The position numbers were made by a program, and so were the translations under genes. Below the pieces are notes generated by a model. The model was not told the origin of the DNA and did not search any database. It was given only the letters and a program-made list of their open reading frames with translations. Positions 27,416 through 36,987 of a stretch of 64,000 bases of DNA are shown here, one piece after another; position 1 is the stretch's first letter; every line of letters starts with the position of its first letter. The stretch spans positions 1 through 64,000 of the forward strand of contig JAHDEZ010000004.1 in assembly GCA_020628425.1 (NCBI GenBank), in the 5' to 3' direction. Source of the DNA: Hellea sp. (GTDB taxonomy: Bacteria > Pseudomonadota > Alphaproteobacteria > Caulobacterales > Maricaulaceae).

Positions 27416-27470
27416 CCCCAAATAACAAGATATTGCGTTATCAAGGTCTGTTGATAACTATATTTTGGGG
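27416..27470. repeat. Nested inverted repeat between ubiK and ybjN
   Basis: A perfect 8-base inverted repeat (GTTATCAA at 27437-27444, TTGATAAC at 27451-27458, 6-base loop) lies inside a second pair of arms (CCCCAAATA at 27416-27424, TATTTTGGGG at 27461-27470, one unpaired T). No T-tract follows on either strand, so it is not a standard terminator. It could be an operator or an RNA structure ahead of the YbjN gene. Confidence 0.55.
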
Positions 27471-27491
27471 TGGATAAGCAGACTTAGCGTC

Positions 27492-27746
27492 CTAAGACCT
27501 CTTTTTCGCGGCTTTTTCTAATTTCTCCATGCGAGCTTTGAGTTCCGCATTTTCAGCGTTCAAGTTTTGAATAATGGCTTTCATAACTTCAAATTCATCT
27601 CGAGTCACAAGGTCCAGATCCGCGACCATCTGTTCGGCTCGTGAACGTCCCATGGCTTTGACCTCATCACCAACGCCTTTGACGGCACCAACCGCATTGG
27701 TGAAAAGATTTGTTAAATCATCGAGAGGTTTGGATTTATTCTGCAT
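27492..27746 (-). CDS. ubiK: Ubiquinone biosynthesis accessory factor UbiK (BMFP family)
   Basis: 84 residues from the ATG at 27746, which follows AGAGG by five bases; an upstream in-frame ATG at 27764 overlaps that site. The protein has an amphipathic N-terminal helix (LDDLTNLFTNAVGAVKGV) and a C-terminal coiled coil (EVMKAIIQNLNAENAELKARMEKLEK), the layout of YqiC/UbiK proteins, which help aerobic ubiquinone synthesis in the Ubi complex in E. coli. It is divergent from lgt, as in many alphaproteobacteria. Confidence 0.88.
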   Translation of the reverse strand: MQNKSKPLDDLTNLFTNAVGAVKGVGDEVKAMGRSRAEQMVADLDLVTRDEFEVMKAIIQNLNAENAELKARMEKLEKAAKKRS

Positions 27747-27867
27747 TTTGGCCTCTTTACGCATTCCATAGCTCAGGCAGTTTGATTTTGCCTTTTCTTA
27801 TAGATAGGGAGCCTGTAACAGAATTCCAGTCTGAAACAAGTTACACAACGCCGCGCCAGGACCTGCC

Positions 27868-28758
27868 ATGTTATTCGCCATAGAATTCCCGAGATGGATT
27901 TCGGATACCGCTTTCACCATTCCCTATTTCGACTGGCCGATTAAGTGGTACGGCATATCCTATGTTATCGGCATTGGCCTTGCTTATTTCTGGGCTATTC
28001 GCACGGTTAAGAAACACGAGCTCTGGCAACCGGTCAGAGAAACCACGCGAGGTGCCGAGGGCGTTCCGACATTACGCATGCTCGAAGATTTTCTGACCTA
28101 TTGTTTTATTGGCATATTGGTTGGCGGGCGATTAGGCTCTCTTATTCTTTATGAGCCGCCCAAGTCTTTTTTCGATATCTTCCGGGTCTGGGAGGGGGGC
28201 ATGGCCTTTCACGGCGGTTTCGTCGGCGTCTGTTTGGCAGTTTGGTATATCTCCAAAAAGCACAAGATTTCTTTGTGGCGTTGGGCCGACACGGCGGCCA
28301 TTGGTGCGCCGCTGGGTATTTTTTGCGTTCGGATTGCCAATTTTATCAATCAGGAACTTTATGGCCGGGAAACGGACGTGCCCTGGGCCTTCATATTCTG
28401 GAAGCGGGATTTCAAGGAACGCCACCCCAGCCAACTCTATGAGGCGTTTCTTGAGGGTATCGTCATTTTCCTCGTTATCTGGTATCTGACCCGCGAGAAA
28501 AACATTCTGGCCAAGCCAGGCATTGCGGCTGGCACCTTCTTCTTGCTTTATGGTTTGTTCCGGATTTTCGTCGAATATTTCCGAAATCCGGATCCGGGCA
28601 TTTCGCAAGTCAGTGATTATTTTACGCGGGGAATTATCTACTCCATCCCCATGGTCGTCATCGGTATTCTGATTATTCGCTGGGCCAATAAACGTCCGCC
28701 AGTTGCGCCGCGGTTTATGGAGGATTCCAGCAAGGGGAAAAAGGCCGCCAAGGTCTGA
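27868..28758 (+). CDS. lgt: Prolipoprotein diacylglyceryl transferase
   Basis: 296 residues with about seven transmembrane helices. It transfers diacylglycerol from phosphatidylglycerol to the lipobox Cys of preprolipoproteins in the inner membrane, the first step of lipoprotein maturation. Signature regions are visible: the IKWYGISYVIGIGLAY start, VGGRLGSLILYEP, GGMAFHGGFVGV and the ARIANFIN-like RIANFINQELYGRETDVPWA with the HPSQLYEA motif. Many proteins in this window have lipoboxes and depend on it. The methyltransferase gene starts three bases after its stop. Confidence 0.97.
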   Translation: MLFAIEFPRWISDTAFTIPYFDWPIKWYGISYVIGIGLAYFWAIRTVKKHELWQPVRETTRGAEGVPTLRMLEDFLTYCFIGILVGGRLGSLILYEPPKSFFDIFRVWEGGMAFHGGFVGVCLAVWYISKKHKISLWRWADTAAIGAPLGIFCVRIANFINQELYGRETDVPWAFIFWKRDFKERHPSQLYEAFLEGIVIFLVIWYLTREKNILAKPGIAAGTFFLLYGLFRIFVEYFRNPDPGISQVSDYFTRGIIYSIPMVVIGILIIRWANKRPPVAPRFMEDSSKGKKAAKV

Positions 28759-28761
28759 TAG

Positions 28762-29886
28762 ATGAGCACGCTTGTTGATCGCATAAAGACCCGCATTAAG
28801 CGCGAGGGTTCTATGAGCGTGGCAGAATATATGTCGCTCTGCCTGCTTGACCCAAAATATGGATATTATCCGACCCGGGACCCTCTGGGTTCTGACGGAG
28901 ATTTTATAACGGCGCCTGAAATCTCGCAGATGTTCGGAGAGGTTTTAGGTCTTTGGGTCATCCAGAGCTGGAAAGATATGGGCAGCCCTGGCAGTTTCAA
29001 TCTGGTGGAGATGGGACCGGGACGCGGCATAATGATGAGCGACATGCTTAGGGCCATTAATCTGGCCCCGGACTGTATGGAGAATTTGACCGTATACCTC
29101 ATCGAGGCCAGCGCCGCTCTGGAGGCCGTACAAGGCAAAACCCTCGAAAACAGCCCGGCTCCTGTCTATTGGGTCAGCAGTCTTGACGAGGTACCGCTGG
29201 GTCCCACGGTGATCATCGGGAATGAGTATCTGGACTGCCTGCCTATTCGTCAATTTATTCAGACGGATCGATTTGCACAAATCCAAGGCTGGCGGGAGCG
29301 CGTGGTTATATTGGATCCGGATACAGACGATTTGACTTTCGCTCTGTCAACTGAACCTGTATCCGAGATCGTCGGCGCCACGTTCCCTTCTGCACATATT
29401 GACGCGAAAAATGACGAGCTCCTGGAAATATGCCCTGCAGCCCATCAGACATTAGACGCCATTAACGACAAATTTCGCATGTCGCCAGGCCGCGCGCTTT
29501 TTATTGATTACGGCCCCGAAGTTACCGAATTTGGCGATACGCTTCAGGCTTTAAAACGCCATGAAAAAGTCGGCGTGTTTTCCGACCCAGGCAATACGGA
29601 CCTGACCGCACGCGTTGATTTCGCGGCTCTTGGAGAGTTTGCAGAGAGCCTGGAACTACCCTATATGCCGACTGTACCTCAACACGAATTTTTATCAAAA
29701 CTCGGCATTGAAATGCGGGCCGCCAGCCTCGCTAAGGCTAAACCTGAGAGCAAAGCCAAGATCGCCCGCCAATTAGAACGCCTCACTGGTGAAGACCATA
29801 TGGGTCAGTTGTTCAAAGCCATTTGTTTTCAGTCCAATGGTATGGGCATACCCCTTGGTTTCAGGAACCCTTATGACATGGTTTAA
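28762..29886 (+). CDS. SAM-dependent methyltransferase, MidA/NDUFAF7 family
   Basis: 374 residues. The SAM-binding core FNLVEMGPGRGIMMSDMLRA and the conserved GNEYLDCLPIRQF and ALFIDYGPE motifs mark the DUF185 family. The mitochondrial member NDUFAF7 dimethylates an arginine of complex I subunit NDUFS2; alphaproteobacteria possess close relatives, and a similar role on NuoD is reasonable but unproven here. It follows lgt by three bases and its last 14 bases overlap the start of pgeF, so the three genes are one operon. Confidence 0.9.
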   Translation: MSTLVDRIKTRIKREGSMSVAEYMSLCLLDPKYGYYPTRDPLGSDGDFITAPEISQMFGEVLGLWVIQSWKDMGSPGSFNLVEMGPGRGIMMSDMLRAINLAPDCMENLTVYLIEASAALEAVQGKTLENSPAPVYWVSSLDEVPLGPTVIIGNEYLDCLPIRQFIQTDRFAQIQGWRERVVILDPDTDDLTFALSTEPVSEIVGATFPSAHIDAKNDELLEICPAAHQTLDAINDKFRMSPGRALFIDYGPEVTEFGDTLQALKRHEKVGVFSDPGNTDLTARVDFAALGEFAESLELPYMPTVPQHEFLSKLGIEMRAASLAKAKPESKAKIARQLERLTGEDHMGQLFKAICFQSNGMGIPLGFRNPYDMV

Positions 29887-30655
29887 GACACATCATCTAT
29901 TGGACCTGCCCGGGATTTCACATGGATTTTTCGGACGCAAAGGCGGTGTGTCAGATAATCAATTTGCCAGCCTGAATACAGGCCAGGGCTCCAAGGATAC
30001 GCCTGAAAACGTCTTTGAAAACAGACGCCGTGTAGCCGAGGCCATTGGCACAATCGAGCCTCGACTCTTATCAAATTATCAAATTCACTCAGCCGAAGTT
30101 GTCATTGTCGACCAGCCTTGGTCTGGCGAACGCCCAAAGGCAGACGGCATGGTCACGAAAACAAAAGGTCTGGCACTCTCGGCCTTGGGGGCGGATTGTG
30201 GACCGGTCCTGTTTTATGACCCAGTCGAAGCCATTGTAGGCGCCTGCCATGCCGGTTGGGGCGGTGCGCTTAAGGGCATTACCACATCCACGATCAGAAC
30301 GATGGAAAGTCTGGGGTCACAGCGGGATAATATCATCGCCGTATTAGGCCCCTGTATCAGCCAGCTAAATTATGAAGTCGGCCATGATTTCCGCGACAGC
30401 TTTGTGGCAGAACAAGAAAGCTATGACCGTTTTTTCCAATTGGGGCCCGAGAAGAACAAGGGCGAGCGCAAACCTCATTTCAATTTGAAGCGCTTTATCC
30501 TGGCCAGAATCAGGAACGAAGGTGTGACCCAAATCGATGCCCTGCCCGATTGTACTTATGGAAATCCGGACGGTTATTTCTCCTACCGATACAATACCCA
30601 TCAAGGGGTTGAAGGTTATGGTCGTAATATTTCAGCTATAATGCTCAAAGAGTGA
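29873..30655 (+). CDS. pgeF: Peptidoglycan editing factor PgeF (YfiH, multicopper-oxidase-like fold)
   Basis: 260 residues from ATG 29873, inside the end of the methyltransferase gene; earlier in-frame starts would overlap it by nearly 100 bases. Family motifs are ISHGFFGRKGGVS, the His in NYQIHSAEVV, the Cys in LGADCGPVLFYD and the His in GACHAGWGGALKG, which bind zinc. In E. coli the protein removes wrong L-Ser from muropeptide precursors; related proteins cleave purine nucleosides. It ends in YRYNTHQGVEGYGRNISAIML, the usual family terminus. Confidence 0.92.
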   Translation: MTWFKTHHLLDLPGISHGFFGRKGGVSDNQFASLNTGQGSKDTPENVFENRRRVAEAIGTIEPRLLSNYQIHSAEVVIVDQPWSGERPKADGMVTKTKGLALSALGADCGPVLFYDPVEAIVGACHAGWGGALKGITTSTIRTMESLGSQRDNIIAVLGPCISQLNYEVGHDFRDSFVAEQESYDRFFQLGPEKNKGERKPHFNLKRFILARIRNEGVTQIDALPDCTYGNPDGYFSYRYNTHQGVEGYGRNISAIMLKE

Positions 30656-30721
30656 TTTACATTGTCGAACGCTGTCATTACAGAGACGCCAAAAGTGACA
30701 ATTCTGTGAAGGTGATCCCAG

Positions 30722-31663
30722 ATGAAACTGATTAGTGGTTCGGCCAACCAGCCCCTCGCCGCCGCCATAGCCGATGTGCTTGATGTGCCGCTCACGGATG
30801 TTGAAACCAAGCGTTTTCGGGATCAGGAAATTTTTGTAAAAATCAATGAGAATGTTCGGGGTGAGGACATCTTCCTAATCCAACCGACATCCGCTCCGGC
30901 CAATGACCATCTGATGGAACTCCTCATTATGATCGATGCTCTGGTCAGAGCGTCGGCGGAACGTATCACCGCCGTTGTGCCTTATTATGGATATGCCCGA
31001 CAGGACCGCAAAACAGGTGGACGTACACCCATCTCAGCCAAGCTCGTTGCCAATCTCATTTCCAAAGCCGGTGCTGATCGTGTGTTAACAGTGGATTTGC
31101 ATGCCGGACAGATTCAAGGCTTCTTTGATATCCCAACGGACAACCTTTTTGGGCAGCCCGTCTTTATAGACGACATCAAGGATAATTTCTCCAAGAAAGA
31201 ACGGGATAATCTGCTCTTCGTATCACCTGATGTTGGCGGTGTGGTTCGCACACGCAGCCTGGCGAAACAATTCGAAGCCGATATTGCCATTATCGACAAA
31301 CGACGCCCCAAAGCCGGTGAGTCTGAAGTTATGAATATCATCGGTGATGTTTCGGGTCGCAATTGTATCTTGCTGGATGACATTATCGACTCGGGTGGAA
31401 CGCTGTGTAACGCAGCCGCCGCCATCATGGATCAAGGTGCTGCCTCGGTTTCAGCTTATATCACGCATGGCGTCCTATCGGATCCAGCCGTGGAGCGGAT
31501 TACAAATTCCGTCCTGACCGAAGTCGTCATCACTGACACAATTGGTCAGCCGGAAAAGGTCAAAGACTGTAAGAAAGTGCGCGAGATTACTGTCGCGACT
31601 TTGCTCGGCGAAGCCATTAGACGGATTGCCAATGACGAGAGCGTTTCAAAGCTCTTTAGCTAA
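30722..31663 (+). CDS. prs: Ribose-phosphate pyrophosphokinase
   Basis: 313 residues, standard length. It makes PRPP from ribose-5-phosphate and ATP for nucleotide, NAD, His and Trp synthesis. Hallmarks are [15 protein letters not shown] at the start, FIVQ-like [13 protein letters not shown], the [11 protein letters not shown] flexible loop, [15 protein letters not shown], and the PRPP-binding loop [27 protein letters not shown] lies ahead of the ATG. plsY follows after 42 bases. Confidence 0.97.
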   Translation: MKLISGSANQPLAAAIADVLDVPLTDVETKRFRDQEIFVKINENVRGEDIFLIQPTSAPANDHLMELLIMIDALVRASAERITAVVPYYGYARQDRKTGGRTPISAKLVANLISKAGADRVLTVDLHAGQIQGFFDIPTDNLFGQPVFIDDIKDNFSKKERDNLLFVSPDVGGVVRTRSLAKQFEADIAIIDKRRPKAGESEVMNIIGDVSGRNCILLDDIIDSGGTLCNAAAAIMDQGAASVSAYITHGVLSDPAVERITNSVLTEVVITDTIGQPEKVKDCKKVREITVATLLGEAIRRIANDESVSKLFS

Positions 31664-31705
31664 TCTTATTTTGACTTAAGACTTTCGATCAGGCAGGTTT
31701 CATGC

Positions 31706-32299
31706 ATGGAACCCATCTATATCTACGCTCTGATTATCGGTTATCTCTTGGGCTCAATTCCTTTTGGATTACTCATCGCCAAAATAGGCGGACAAGGAGA
31801 TATCCGGAGTATTGGTTCGGGTAATATTGGGACGACCAATGTCCTCCGGACCGGGCGTAAAGATCTAGCAGCACTCACCCTTTTGTTTGATGGCGGCAAA
31901 GCTGCGGCCGCCTACTTTATTGTCTGGTTTTTGGGATGGGGCGAGATACCGGCTCTTATGGCAGCGGCGGCAGCCTTGATAGGTCATTGTTTTCCAATCT
32001 GGTTGAAATTCAAAGGCGGCAAGGGTGTAGCCACATTTTTAGGCGCGCTCCTCGCTGCGGCGTGGCCTATTGGTCTGGCGGCTTGCGGCATCTGGCTGGC
32101 CGTGGCGTTTCTGTTCAAAATGAGCTCTTTGGCAGCGCTCTGGGCCGCTGGCTTGGCGCCACTCGTCGCGCTCTATACGGGTTATAATAATGTGGCCTGT
32201 ATGGGCGTTATTCTCGCCATCATCATTTACATCCGCCACAAAGATAATATCAAACGCATCTTTCGCGGCGAAGAATCCAAAATCGGACAAGATAAGTAA
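31706..32299 (+). CDS. plsY: Glycerol-3-phosphate acyltransferase PlsY
   Basis: 197 residues with about five transmembrane helices. It acylates glycerol-3-phosphate with acyl-phosphate, the first step of phospholipid synthesis. The three conserved motifs are present: IGSGNIGTTNVLRTGRK near residue 35, IGHCFPIWLKFKGGKGVAT near 92, and a later GYNNVACMG region. The C-terminal end is charged and cytoplasmic. dprA follows after 12 bases, the usual plsY-dprA order in alphaproteobacteria. Confidence 0.96.
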   Translation: MEPIYIYALIIGYLLGSIPFGLLIAKIGGQGDIRSIGSGNIGTTNVLRTGRKDLAALTLLFDGGKAAAAYFIVWFLGWGEIPALMAAAAALIGHCFPIWLKFKGGKGVATFLGALLAAAWPIGLAACGIWLAVAFLFKMSSLAALWAAGLAPLVALYTGYNNVACMGVILAIIIYIRHKDNIKRIFRGEESKIGQDK

Positions 32300-32311
32300 G
32301 GAGCGAAAAGC

Positions 32312-33406
32312 GTGGGGCTTCGCGAACTTAACAGAGACGAAAGACTGGACTGGCTCCGGCTTATCCGCACACCGACACTCGGCCCTGTGGCTTTTCGCGA
32401 TATCATGCGCCGCACAAATGGGGATGCGGCCAAGGCCCTGGAAATCCTGCCCGAGCTGACGCGGGGCAAACGGTTTGAGATTTTCTCCCGCGACGCGGCC
32501 GAGGCCGAGCTAGAGGCCCATGAGAGCCAAGACATTCACCTTTTGGCCTCTTGCGAACCCGATTACCCTGACGCCTTGCGCGCCATCGACCCGCCGCCGC
32601 CACTGATTTCCGTCTGGGGCGAGCCGTCTATATTGCGCAGGCCTTGTGTGGCTGTCATCGGCTCACGCAATGCCTCCGCCATTGGGCAGCGCTTTGCCGG
32701 ACAAATCGCGCGGGAATTAGGCGAGGCAGGTTTAACGGTTATATCCGGACTGGCTCGCGGTATCGACACGCAAGCTCATTGGGGCGCACTTGAAACCGGG
32801 ACAGCCGCCGTACTGGGCGGCGCCGCCGACCATGTCTATCCTTCGCAAAATGCCGATCTTTACGACCACATTAGATCAAAGGGCGCGCTGGTCTCTGAAA
32901 GCCCGCTAGGCTACCGGGCCACAGCAAGAGACTTCCCGCGCCGCAACCGCATCATATCCGGTCTCTCCATGGGTGTTGTTGTCATCGAAGCCGCCGAACG
33001 CTCCGGCACGCTTATAACGGCGCGCTATGCCTTGGAACAGGGCCGCGAAGTCATGGCCGCTCCGGGCAGTCCGCTCGACCCACGAGTCAAAGGTTGCCAT
33101 AGACTGTTAAAACAAGGCGCGGCGCTCATTGAAAACGCGCAGGATGTCCTCTATGTCCTGGGCGATGTTCATGAAATGCAGGAACCGTCGCAGCTTTATA
33201 CGGGCCCGGATAGTTTTGATTATAACGGCGATCTGGACAAGGCCAAAGCGGCTATCAAGTCCCTGCTCTCACCCACGCCCACTCCGCGCAATGATATTAT
33301 CCGCCTCTCCGGCCTGCCCATCGCCCTCGCCTCTGCCGCGCTCCTGGAAATGGAATTGCTCGGCGAGATATTCGTGGAAACGGACGGCAAAGTGAGTGGG
33401 GTTTAG
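32312..33406 (+). CDS. dprA: DNA-processing protein DprA
   Basis: 364 residues starting at a GTG after AAGGAG. The central Rossmann-like domain binds single-stranded DNA during natural transformation and loads RecA. Family motifs are VAVIGSRNASAIGQRFA, VISGLARGIDTQAHWGAL, LVSESPLGYRATARDFPRRNRIISGLS and AAPGSPLDPRVKGCHRLLKQGA. The N-terminal SAM-like region (LDWLRLIRTPTLGPVAFRDI) and a C-terminal winged-helix part (NDIIRLSGLPIALASAALLEME) are also present, so the protein is complete. It is followed by unrelated small genes. Confidence 0.95.
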   Translation: MGLRELNRDERLDWLRLIRTPTLGPVAFRDIMRRTNGDAAKALEILPELTRGKRFEIFSRDAAEAELEAHESQDIHLLASCEPDYPDALRAIDPPPPLISVWGEPSILRRPCVAVIGSRNASAIGQRFAGQIARELGEAGLTVISGLARGIDTQAHWGALETGTAAVLGGAADHVYPSQNADLYDHIRSKGALVSESPLGYRATARDFPRRNRIISGLSMGVVVIEAAERSGTLITARYALEQGREVMAAPGSPLDPRVKGCHRLLKQGAALIENAQDVLYVLGDVHEMQEPSQLYTGPDSFDYNGDLDKAKAAIKSLLSPTPTPRNDIIRLSGLPIALASAALLEMELLGEIFVETDGKVSGV

Positions 33407-33447
33407 TTCTGAATTGACCCCTGCTGTAATTGTAATATAGTTACATT

Positions 33448-34128
33448 ATGGATAATTGGGGAAAATATGGTTTCATTGGCGCAGCCAGTCTGATCATATC
33501 CGTTGGGATGTTTGCAATTTTGGGCAAGGTCTTTGAGCCGGGAAATGCTTACATTGACGCGTCTACCCATAAAACTCCAAATATGGCTTCAAACACGGTT
33601 CAGCCGCTCACCGACCAAGTAGCGCCCAAAACCCCCGATAGGTTCCACGCACTTATTGAGCTATTTAAGGTTTCCCATGATGAGTTTTTTACGCCCGCGC
33701 CAAAAAAGAACTTAGTAATTTGCAGATATCCAGGTTTGGAAAGCCCATTTAAAGACTTGAATTATACACCACCTAGGAAACCAGATCTAACAACGTCAGT
33801 GTTTTCGAATATCGAGGTTTCACCCGTTCAATTTAAAAGTTCTATTGCTGGCGTTAACCCACGCCGCTACTCACCCGAATTACCCCCATCAGTCACCAAA
33901 TCTGGCCATTGCTATGTCAGCTATTTTGTCAACACAGAGTTCCGCGCAGAGAACATAGAAGTTACAAATTGCACGGAGCCGCTATTCGAGGAACCGACTT
34001 ATAAGGCGATTTCAAATAACACCCATCCGCCATATTTTCCGGAACCGGAATTTGTTGGTCGACAAATTACCAATGAAAAGTACACTTTTCGGATATTAGA
34101 CGAAAACGGCAATATCATTCCCGAGTGA
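33448..34128 (+). CDS. Membrane-anchored protein with TonB-like C-terminal domain
   Basis: 226 residues. One N-terminal hydrophobic helix (YGFIGAASLIISVGMFAIL) anchors it in the inner membrane, followed by a Pro-rich linker. The last 90 residues (GHCYVSYFVNTEFRAENIEVTNCTEPLFEE, abbreviated, with the pattern G-x-hydrophobic strand, helix, PPYFPEP) resemble a TonB C-terminal domain, and Cys pairs may be disulfide-bonded in the periplasm. No exbB/exbD is nearby. It may be an orphan TonB homologue or a sensor using the same fold. The next gene starts 55 bases downstream. Confidence 0.6.
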   Translation: MDNWGKYGFIGAASLIISVGMFAILGKVFEPGNAYIDASTHKTPNMASNTVQPLTDQVAPKTPDRFHALIELFKVSHDEFFTPAPKKNLVICRYPGLESPFKDLNYTPPRKPDLTTSVFSNIEVSPVQFKSSIAGVNPRRYSPELPPSVTKSGHCYVSYFVNTEFRAENIEVTNCTEPLFEEPTYKAISNNTHPPYFPEPEFVGRQITNEKYTFRILDENGNIIPE

Positions 34129-34183
34129 TCATTGACGTGTCGTCCATTGCGCGCCAGACTATATATAACCTTGGAGTCCCGTC

Positions 34184-34576
34184 ATGAGCGCATCATCCAT
34201 TAGAGACACAGTCGATCAACTCTTCCTGCTATTTGAAAAAGGCGCGTGGGATGAGGCTGCCAAATTGTTCTCGCCGGACGCCCAGATCACGACCCAATAC
34301 GGCGCGAGCTATGATCCCATTTCGATTGAGGCTTTTGTCCAAAACGCCAAACACGGCCCCTTATCCAAAGTGGGCGCGCCGCTTTATCTGAACCGCAAAG
34401 TCGTCATTGACGAACTGGATTTTGTGGAGACCCACATCTCGCAGCTTTTTATTGGCGGACAGGTCTATGAACTCCCCGCCTGTATTGTGGGATCGGTCAA
34501 TGAGGATGGGCTCATTAACAAGCTGGACGAATATCTGGACCCTGCCCCGATTATGAAGGCACTGGGTGCGGGATAA
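34184..34576 (+). CDS. NTF2-like / SnoaL-fold protein
   Basis: 130 residues, one cone-shaped alpha+beta domain: helices LFLLFEKGAWDEAAKLFSPDA, then strands around YGASYDP, HISQLFIGGQVYELPACIVG and a final LINKLDEYLDPAP. This matches SnoaL-like NTF2 proteins, which act as small-molecule isomerases, hydrolases or binding proteins. No catalytic residues can be named with confidence. It is probably cytoplasmic and lies between two exported proteins on the same strand. Confidence 0.78.
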   Translation: MSASSIRDTVDQLFLLFEKGAWDEAAKLFSPDAQITTQYGASYDPISIEAFVQNAKHGPLSKVGAPLYLNRKVVIDELDFVETHISQLFIGGQVYELPACIVGSVNEDGLINKLDEYLDPAPIMKALGAG

Positions 34577-34679
34577 GTCAAATCAATCTCATGAATTGAA
34601 TATGAACAATAGGTTCAACTAGAATTCACCCGTAATGTTACACTGTACGGCAATTGAAACACAACAATAAGGGGACAAA

Positions 34680-35477
34680 ATGAGACACTCATCCAAGTTT
34701 TTTGCAACTGCTATTACCTGTATTTTGCTAGGGGCCTGTGAAACGGCCAGTCTCGCCATTCCACCTTCGCTTGAAGCGAACGCCGTACAATATCCCATTG
34801 ACGGTTTGAGGGGTTTCAACTTTAAAAGCGACATTTCGGTTGCCAATGTGTCTGGTACTTACCGCAGAGACTCCAGCCAAACTACAATTGCTGGATATGA
34901 GAGCAAAAGGGCAAAAGCCCACTATGACATCGAATTAGACGGACAGCCCGTTTCAGGCGACTGTCGCATGGAACAGGGTAAGGCTGTCGTTTATGCTGAT
35001 GATGCCTTCGCAGCCATACAGGCCGTTGTCATTGCTAATAAAGCATATAAGCCCATGCATTACGCTTGCCGATTGACGGGACCCGCCATCCCGGATCAAG
35101 CTGAATTCGTGTTAAAAGAAGTGGACGGCAACCGGCTTCATGTAGGCGCATTTCAAGAAACCGAACGCTATGGTCACGTTCGCTGGAATAATGCCCTGTT
35201 AGGCATAACATCCACCCATTTGATGAAGAGCGAATCCGGCAGATATTCTGATACACATAGCATGTTTGCTCCGGCCGAAGGCTATATCATCTATCGCGGG
35301 AGAAATCCGGTGGCCGCTATTGACCTCTCGGGTAAAGAAACGCTTCATATAGATCCGAATGTTTCTGCCGATGAACGGGATGCCATTTTGATCGCCGCCA
35401 TATCGCTAGGCCTGCACAGAGATCCCACACAAATGGCAGGATATGATGAAGACAGGGTTGAAAACGACAACTGGTAG
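34680..35477 (+). CDS. Lipoprotein of unknown function
   Basis: 265 residues with a lipobox (ITCILLGACET) at residues 13-20, so it is predicted to be lipidated at Cys20. The mature part is mixed alpha/beta with paired Cys residues (DCRMEQ and HYACRL). GGGG precedes the ATG by six bases. No family was recognised. A strong hairpin overlaps the stop codon and separates it from convergent lpdA. Confidence 0.72.
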   Translation: MRHSSKFFATAITCILLGACETASLAIPPSLEANAVQYPIDGLRGFNFKSDISVANVSGTYRRDSSQTTIAGYESKRAKAHYDIELDGQPVSGDCRMEQGKAVVYADDAFAAIQAVVIANKAYKPMHYACRLTGPAIPDQAEFVLKEVDGNRLHVGAFQETERYGHVRWNNALLGITSTHLMKSESGRYSDTHSMFAPAEGYIIYRGRNPVAAIDLSGKETLHIDPNVSADERDAILIAAISLGLHRDPTQMAGYDEDRVENDNW

Positions 35478-35494
35478 AGCATTAGGGCTCTACC
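35473..35494. terminator. Hairpin between the lipoprotein gene and convergent lpdA
   Basis: A perfect 8-base stem (GGTAGAGC at 35473-35480, GCTCTACC at 35487-35494, 6-base loop) covers the lipoprotein stop codon and lies between two convergent genes. There is no clear T-tract on either side, so termination activity is uncertain. Confidence 0.45.
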
Positions 35495-35509
35495 GCCGAT
35501 CTGCTACTC

Positions 35510-36895
35510 TTAGCTTTGCATGGTCCAGCCATTGACGCCCATGGCGGCCTGGCGGACAGCCTCAGAGAGCGTTGGGTGGGCGTGACAGACGCGGGCAATA
35601 TCTTCGGCTGAGGCGCGGAAGGCCATAGCCACACAAATTTCCTGGATCATTTCACCGACCATAGGCCCGATCATATGGGCGCCGAGGATTTCATCGGTTT
35701 CGGCATGGGCCAATATCTTGATAAAGCCATCGGTTTCGTGATTGGCTTTGGCACGAGAGTTCGCCATGAAAATGAACTTACCGGATTTATAGGGTATGCC
35801 AGCTTCTTTGAGCTCCTGCTCGGTCTGGCCCAGATTGGCCATTTCCGGCTTGGTATAGACCACGCCCGGGACCAGATTATAATCCACATGGCCGGGCTGG
35901 CCGGCAATAAGTTCGGCCACAGCACAGCCATCTTCTTCGGCTTTGTGCGCCAGCATAGGGCCTTTGATACAGTCACCCACGGCCCAGATACCCGGTACAT
36001 TAGTTTTGAAATGATTGGTTTCGATGAAACCGCGCTTATCCGTGGCAACACCAACAGTCTCAAGGCCCAGCCCCTCTGTGAAAGGACGGCGACCGATAGA
36101 TACCAGCACGACATCTGCGTCAAATGTGGTGGCCTCACCGCCTTTGGACGGTTCCATGGTAACTTTGAGTTTTGATTTTAGTTTTTCAACGGCCGTGACC
36201 TTGTGACCTGTATGGAACTTCATGCCCTGTTTTTTCAGGATACGCTGACCGGTCTTTTGAACTTCTGCGTCCATGCCCGGCAGAATGTGATCGAGGAATT
36301 CAACGACAGTCACTTCAGCGCCCAAACGACGCCAGACGGAACCCAGTTCCAGACCGATAACGCCGCCGCCAATGACAACCATTTTCTCCGGGACCTTTTT
36401 CAGATCCAGCGCGCCTGTGGATGAGATAATGCGCTCTTCGTCAATTTCGATGCCAGGCAGCGTGGCCACTTCAGACCCGGTGGCGATGACGATGTTTTTG
36501 GTCTTTATTTTCTTGCCATCTACATCAACCGTGTTGGCATCAACGATCTTCCCGAAGCCTTCGATATGGTCGACTTTGTTTTTCTTGAACAGGAATTCAA
36601 TACCTTTGGTCAGTTGGTCAACCGTCTTGGCTTTTGACTCCATCATCTTTGGCAGGTTGAGCTTGACGGTGGCGTCAATGCCCATGCCCGCGAAGTCTTT
36701 ATTGGCCGCCTCGTAAAGCTCCGTGGAATGCAGTAATGCCTTGGACGGAATACAGCCCACATTGAGACACGTCCCGCCGAGCGTCTTGCGCGTCTCCACA
36801 CAGGCCACTTTGAGACCCAGCTGCCCTGCGCGAATAGCACAATTATAGCCCCCAGGGCCGCCGCCAATAATTACCAAGTCATAAGTGTCAGACAT
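35510..36895 (-). CDS. lpdA: Dihydrolipoyl dehydrogenase (E3)
   Basis: 461 residues from the ATG at 36895, six bases after GGAG; an ATG at 36913 would add six residues and lacks a site. It reoxidises dihydrolipoamide with NAD+ in the 2-oxoglutarate dehydrogenase complex. The FAD motif [17 protein letters not shown], the redox pair in [17 protein letters not shown], the NAD domain [15 protein letters not shown] and the C-terminal HAHPTLSEA with the His-Glu pair are all present. It is the last gene of the TCA segment, separated from sucB by two membrane-protein genes. Confidence 0.96.
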   Translation of the reverse strand: MSDTYDLVIIGGGPGGYNCAIRAGQLGLKVACVETRKTLGGTCLNVGCIPSKALLHSTELYEAANKDFAGMGIDATVKLNLPKMMESKAKTVDQLTKGIEFLFKKNKVDHIEGFGKIVDANTVDVDGKKIKTKNIVIATGSEVATLPGIEIDEERIISSTGALDLKKVPEKMVVIGGGVIGLELGSVWRRLGAEVTVVEFLDHILPGMDAEVQKTGQRILKKQGMKFHTGHKVTAVEKLKSKLKVTMEPSKGGEATTFDADVVLVSIGRRPFTEGLGLETVGVATDKRGFIETNHFKTNVPGIWAVGDCIKGPMLAHKAEEDGCAVAELIAGQPGHVDYNLVPGVVYTKPEMANLGQTEQELKEAGIPYKSGKFIFMANSRAKANHETDGFIKILAHAETDEILGAHMIGPMVGEMIQEICVAMAFRASAEDIARVCHAHPTLSEAVRQAAMGVNGWTMQS

Positions 36896-36987
36896 GTCAT
36901 GCTCCACGCGCAATAGAATTTGATGCTCACATAGGCGCGAGGAGCGAATGGGTCAACACTGGGATGCCCCATATGCATTGAATTAGC

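Noticed and set aside
27416-27490. A replication origin suggested by GATAA-containing repeats
   Set aside because: Only a poor match to a DnaA box (GGTGGATAA) is present, no AT-rich unwinding region or dnaA/hemE context exists, and the palindrome explains the repeats.
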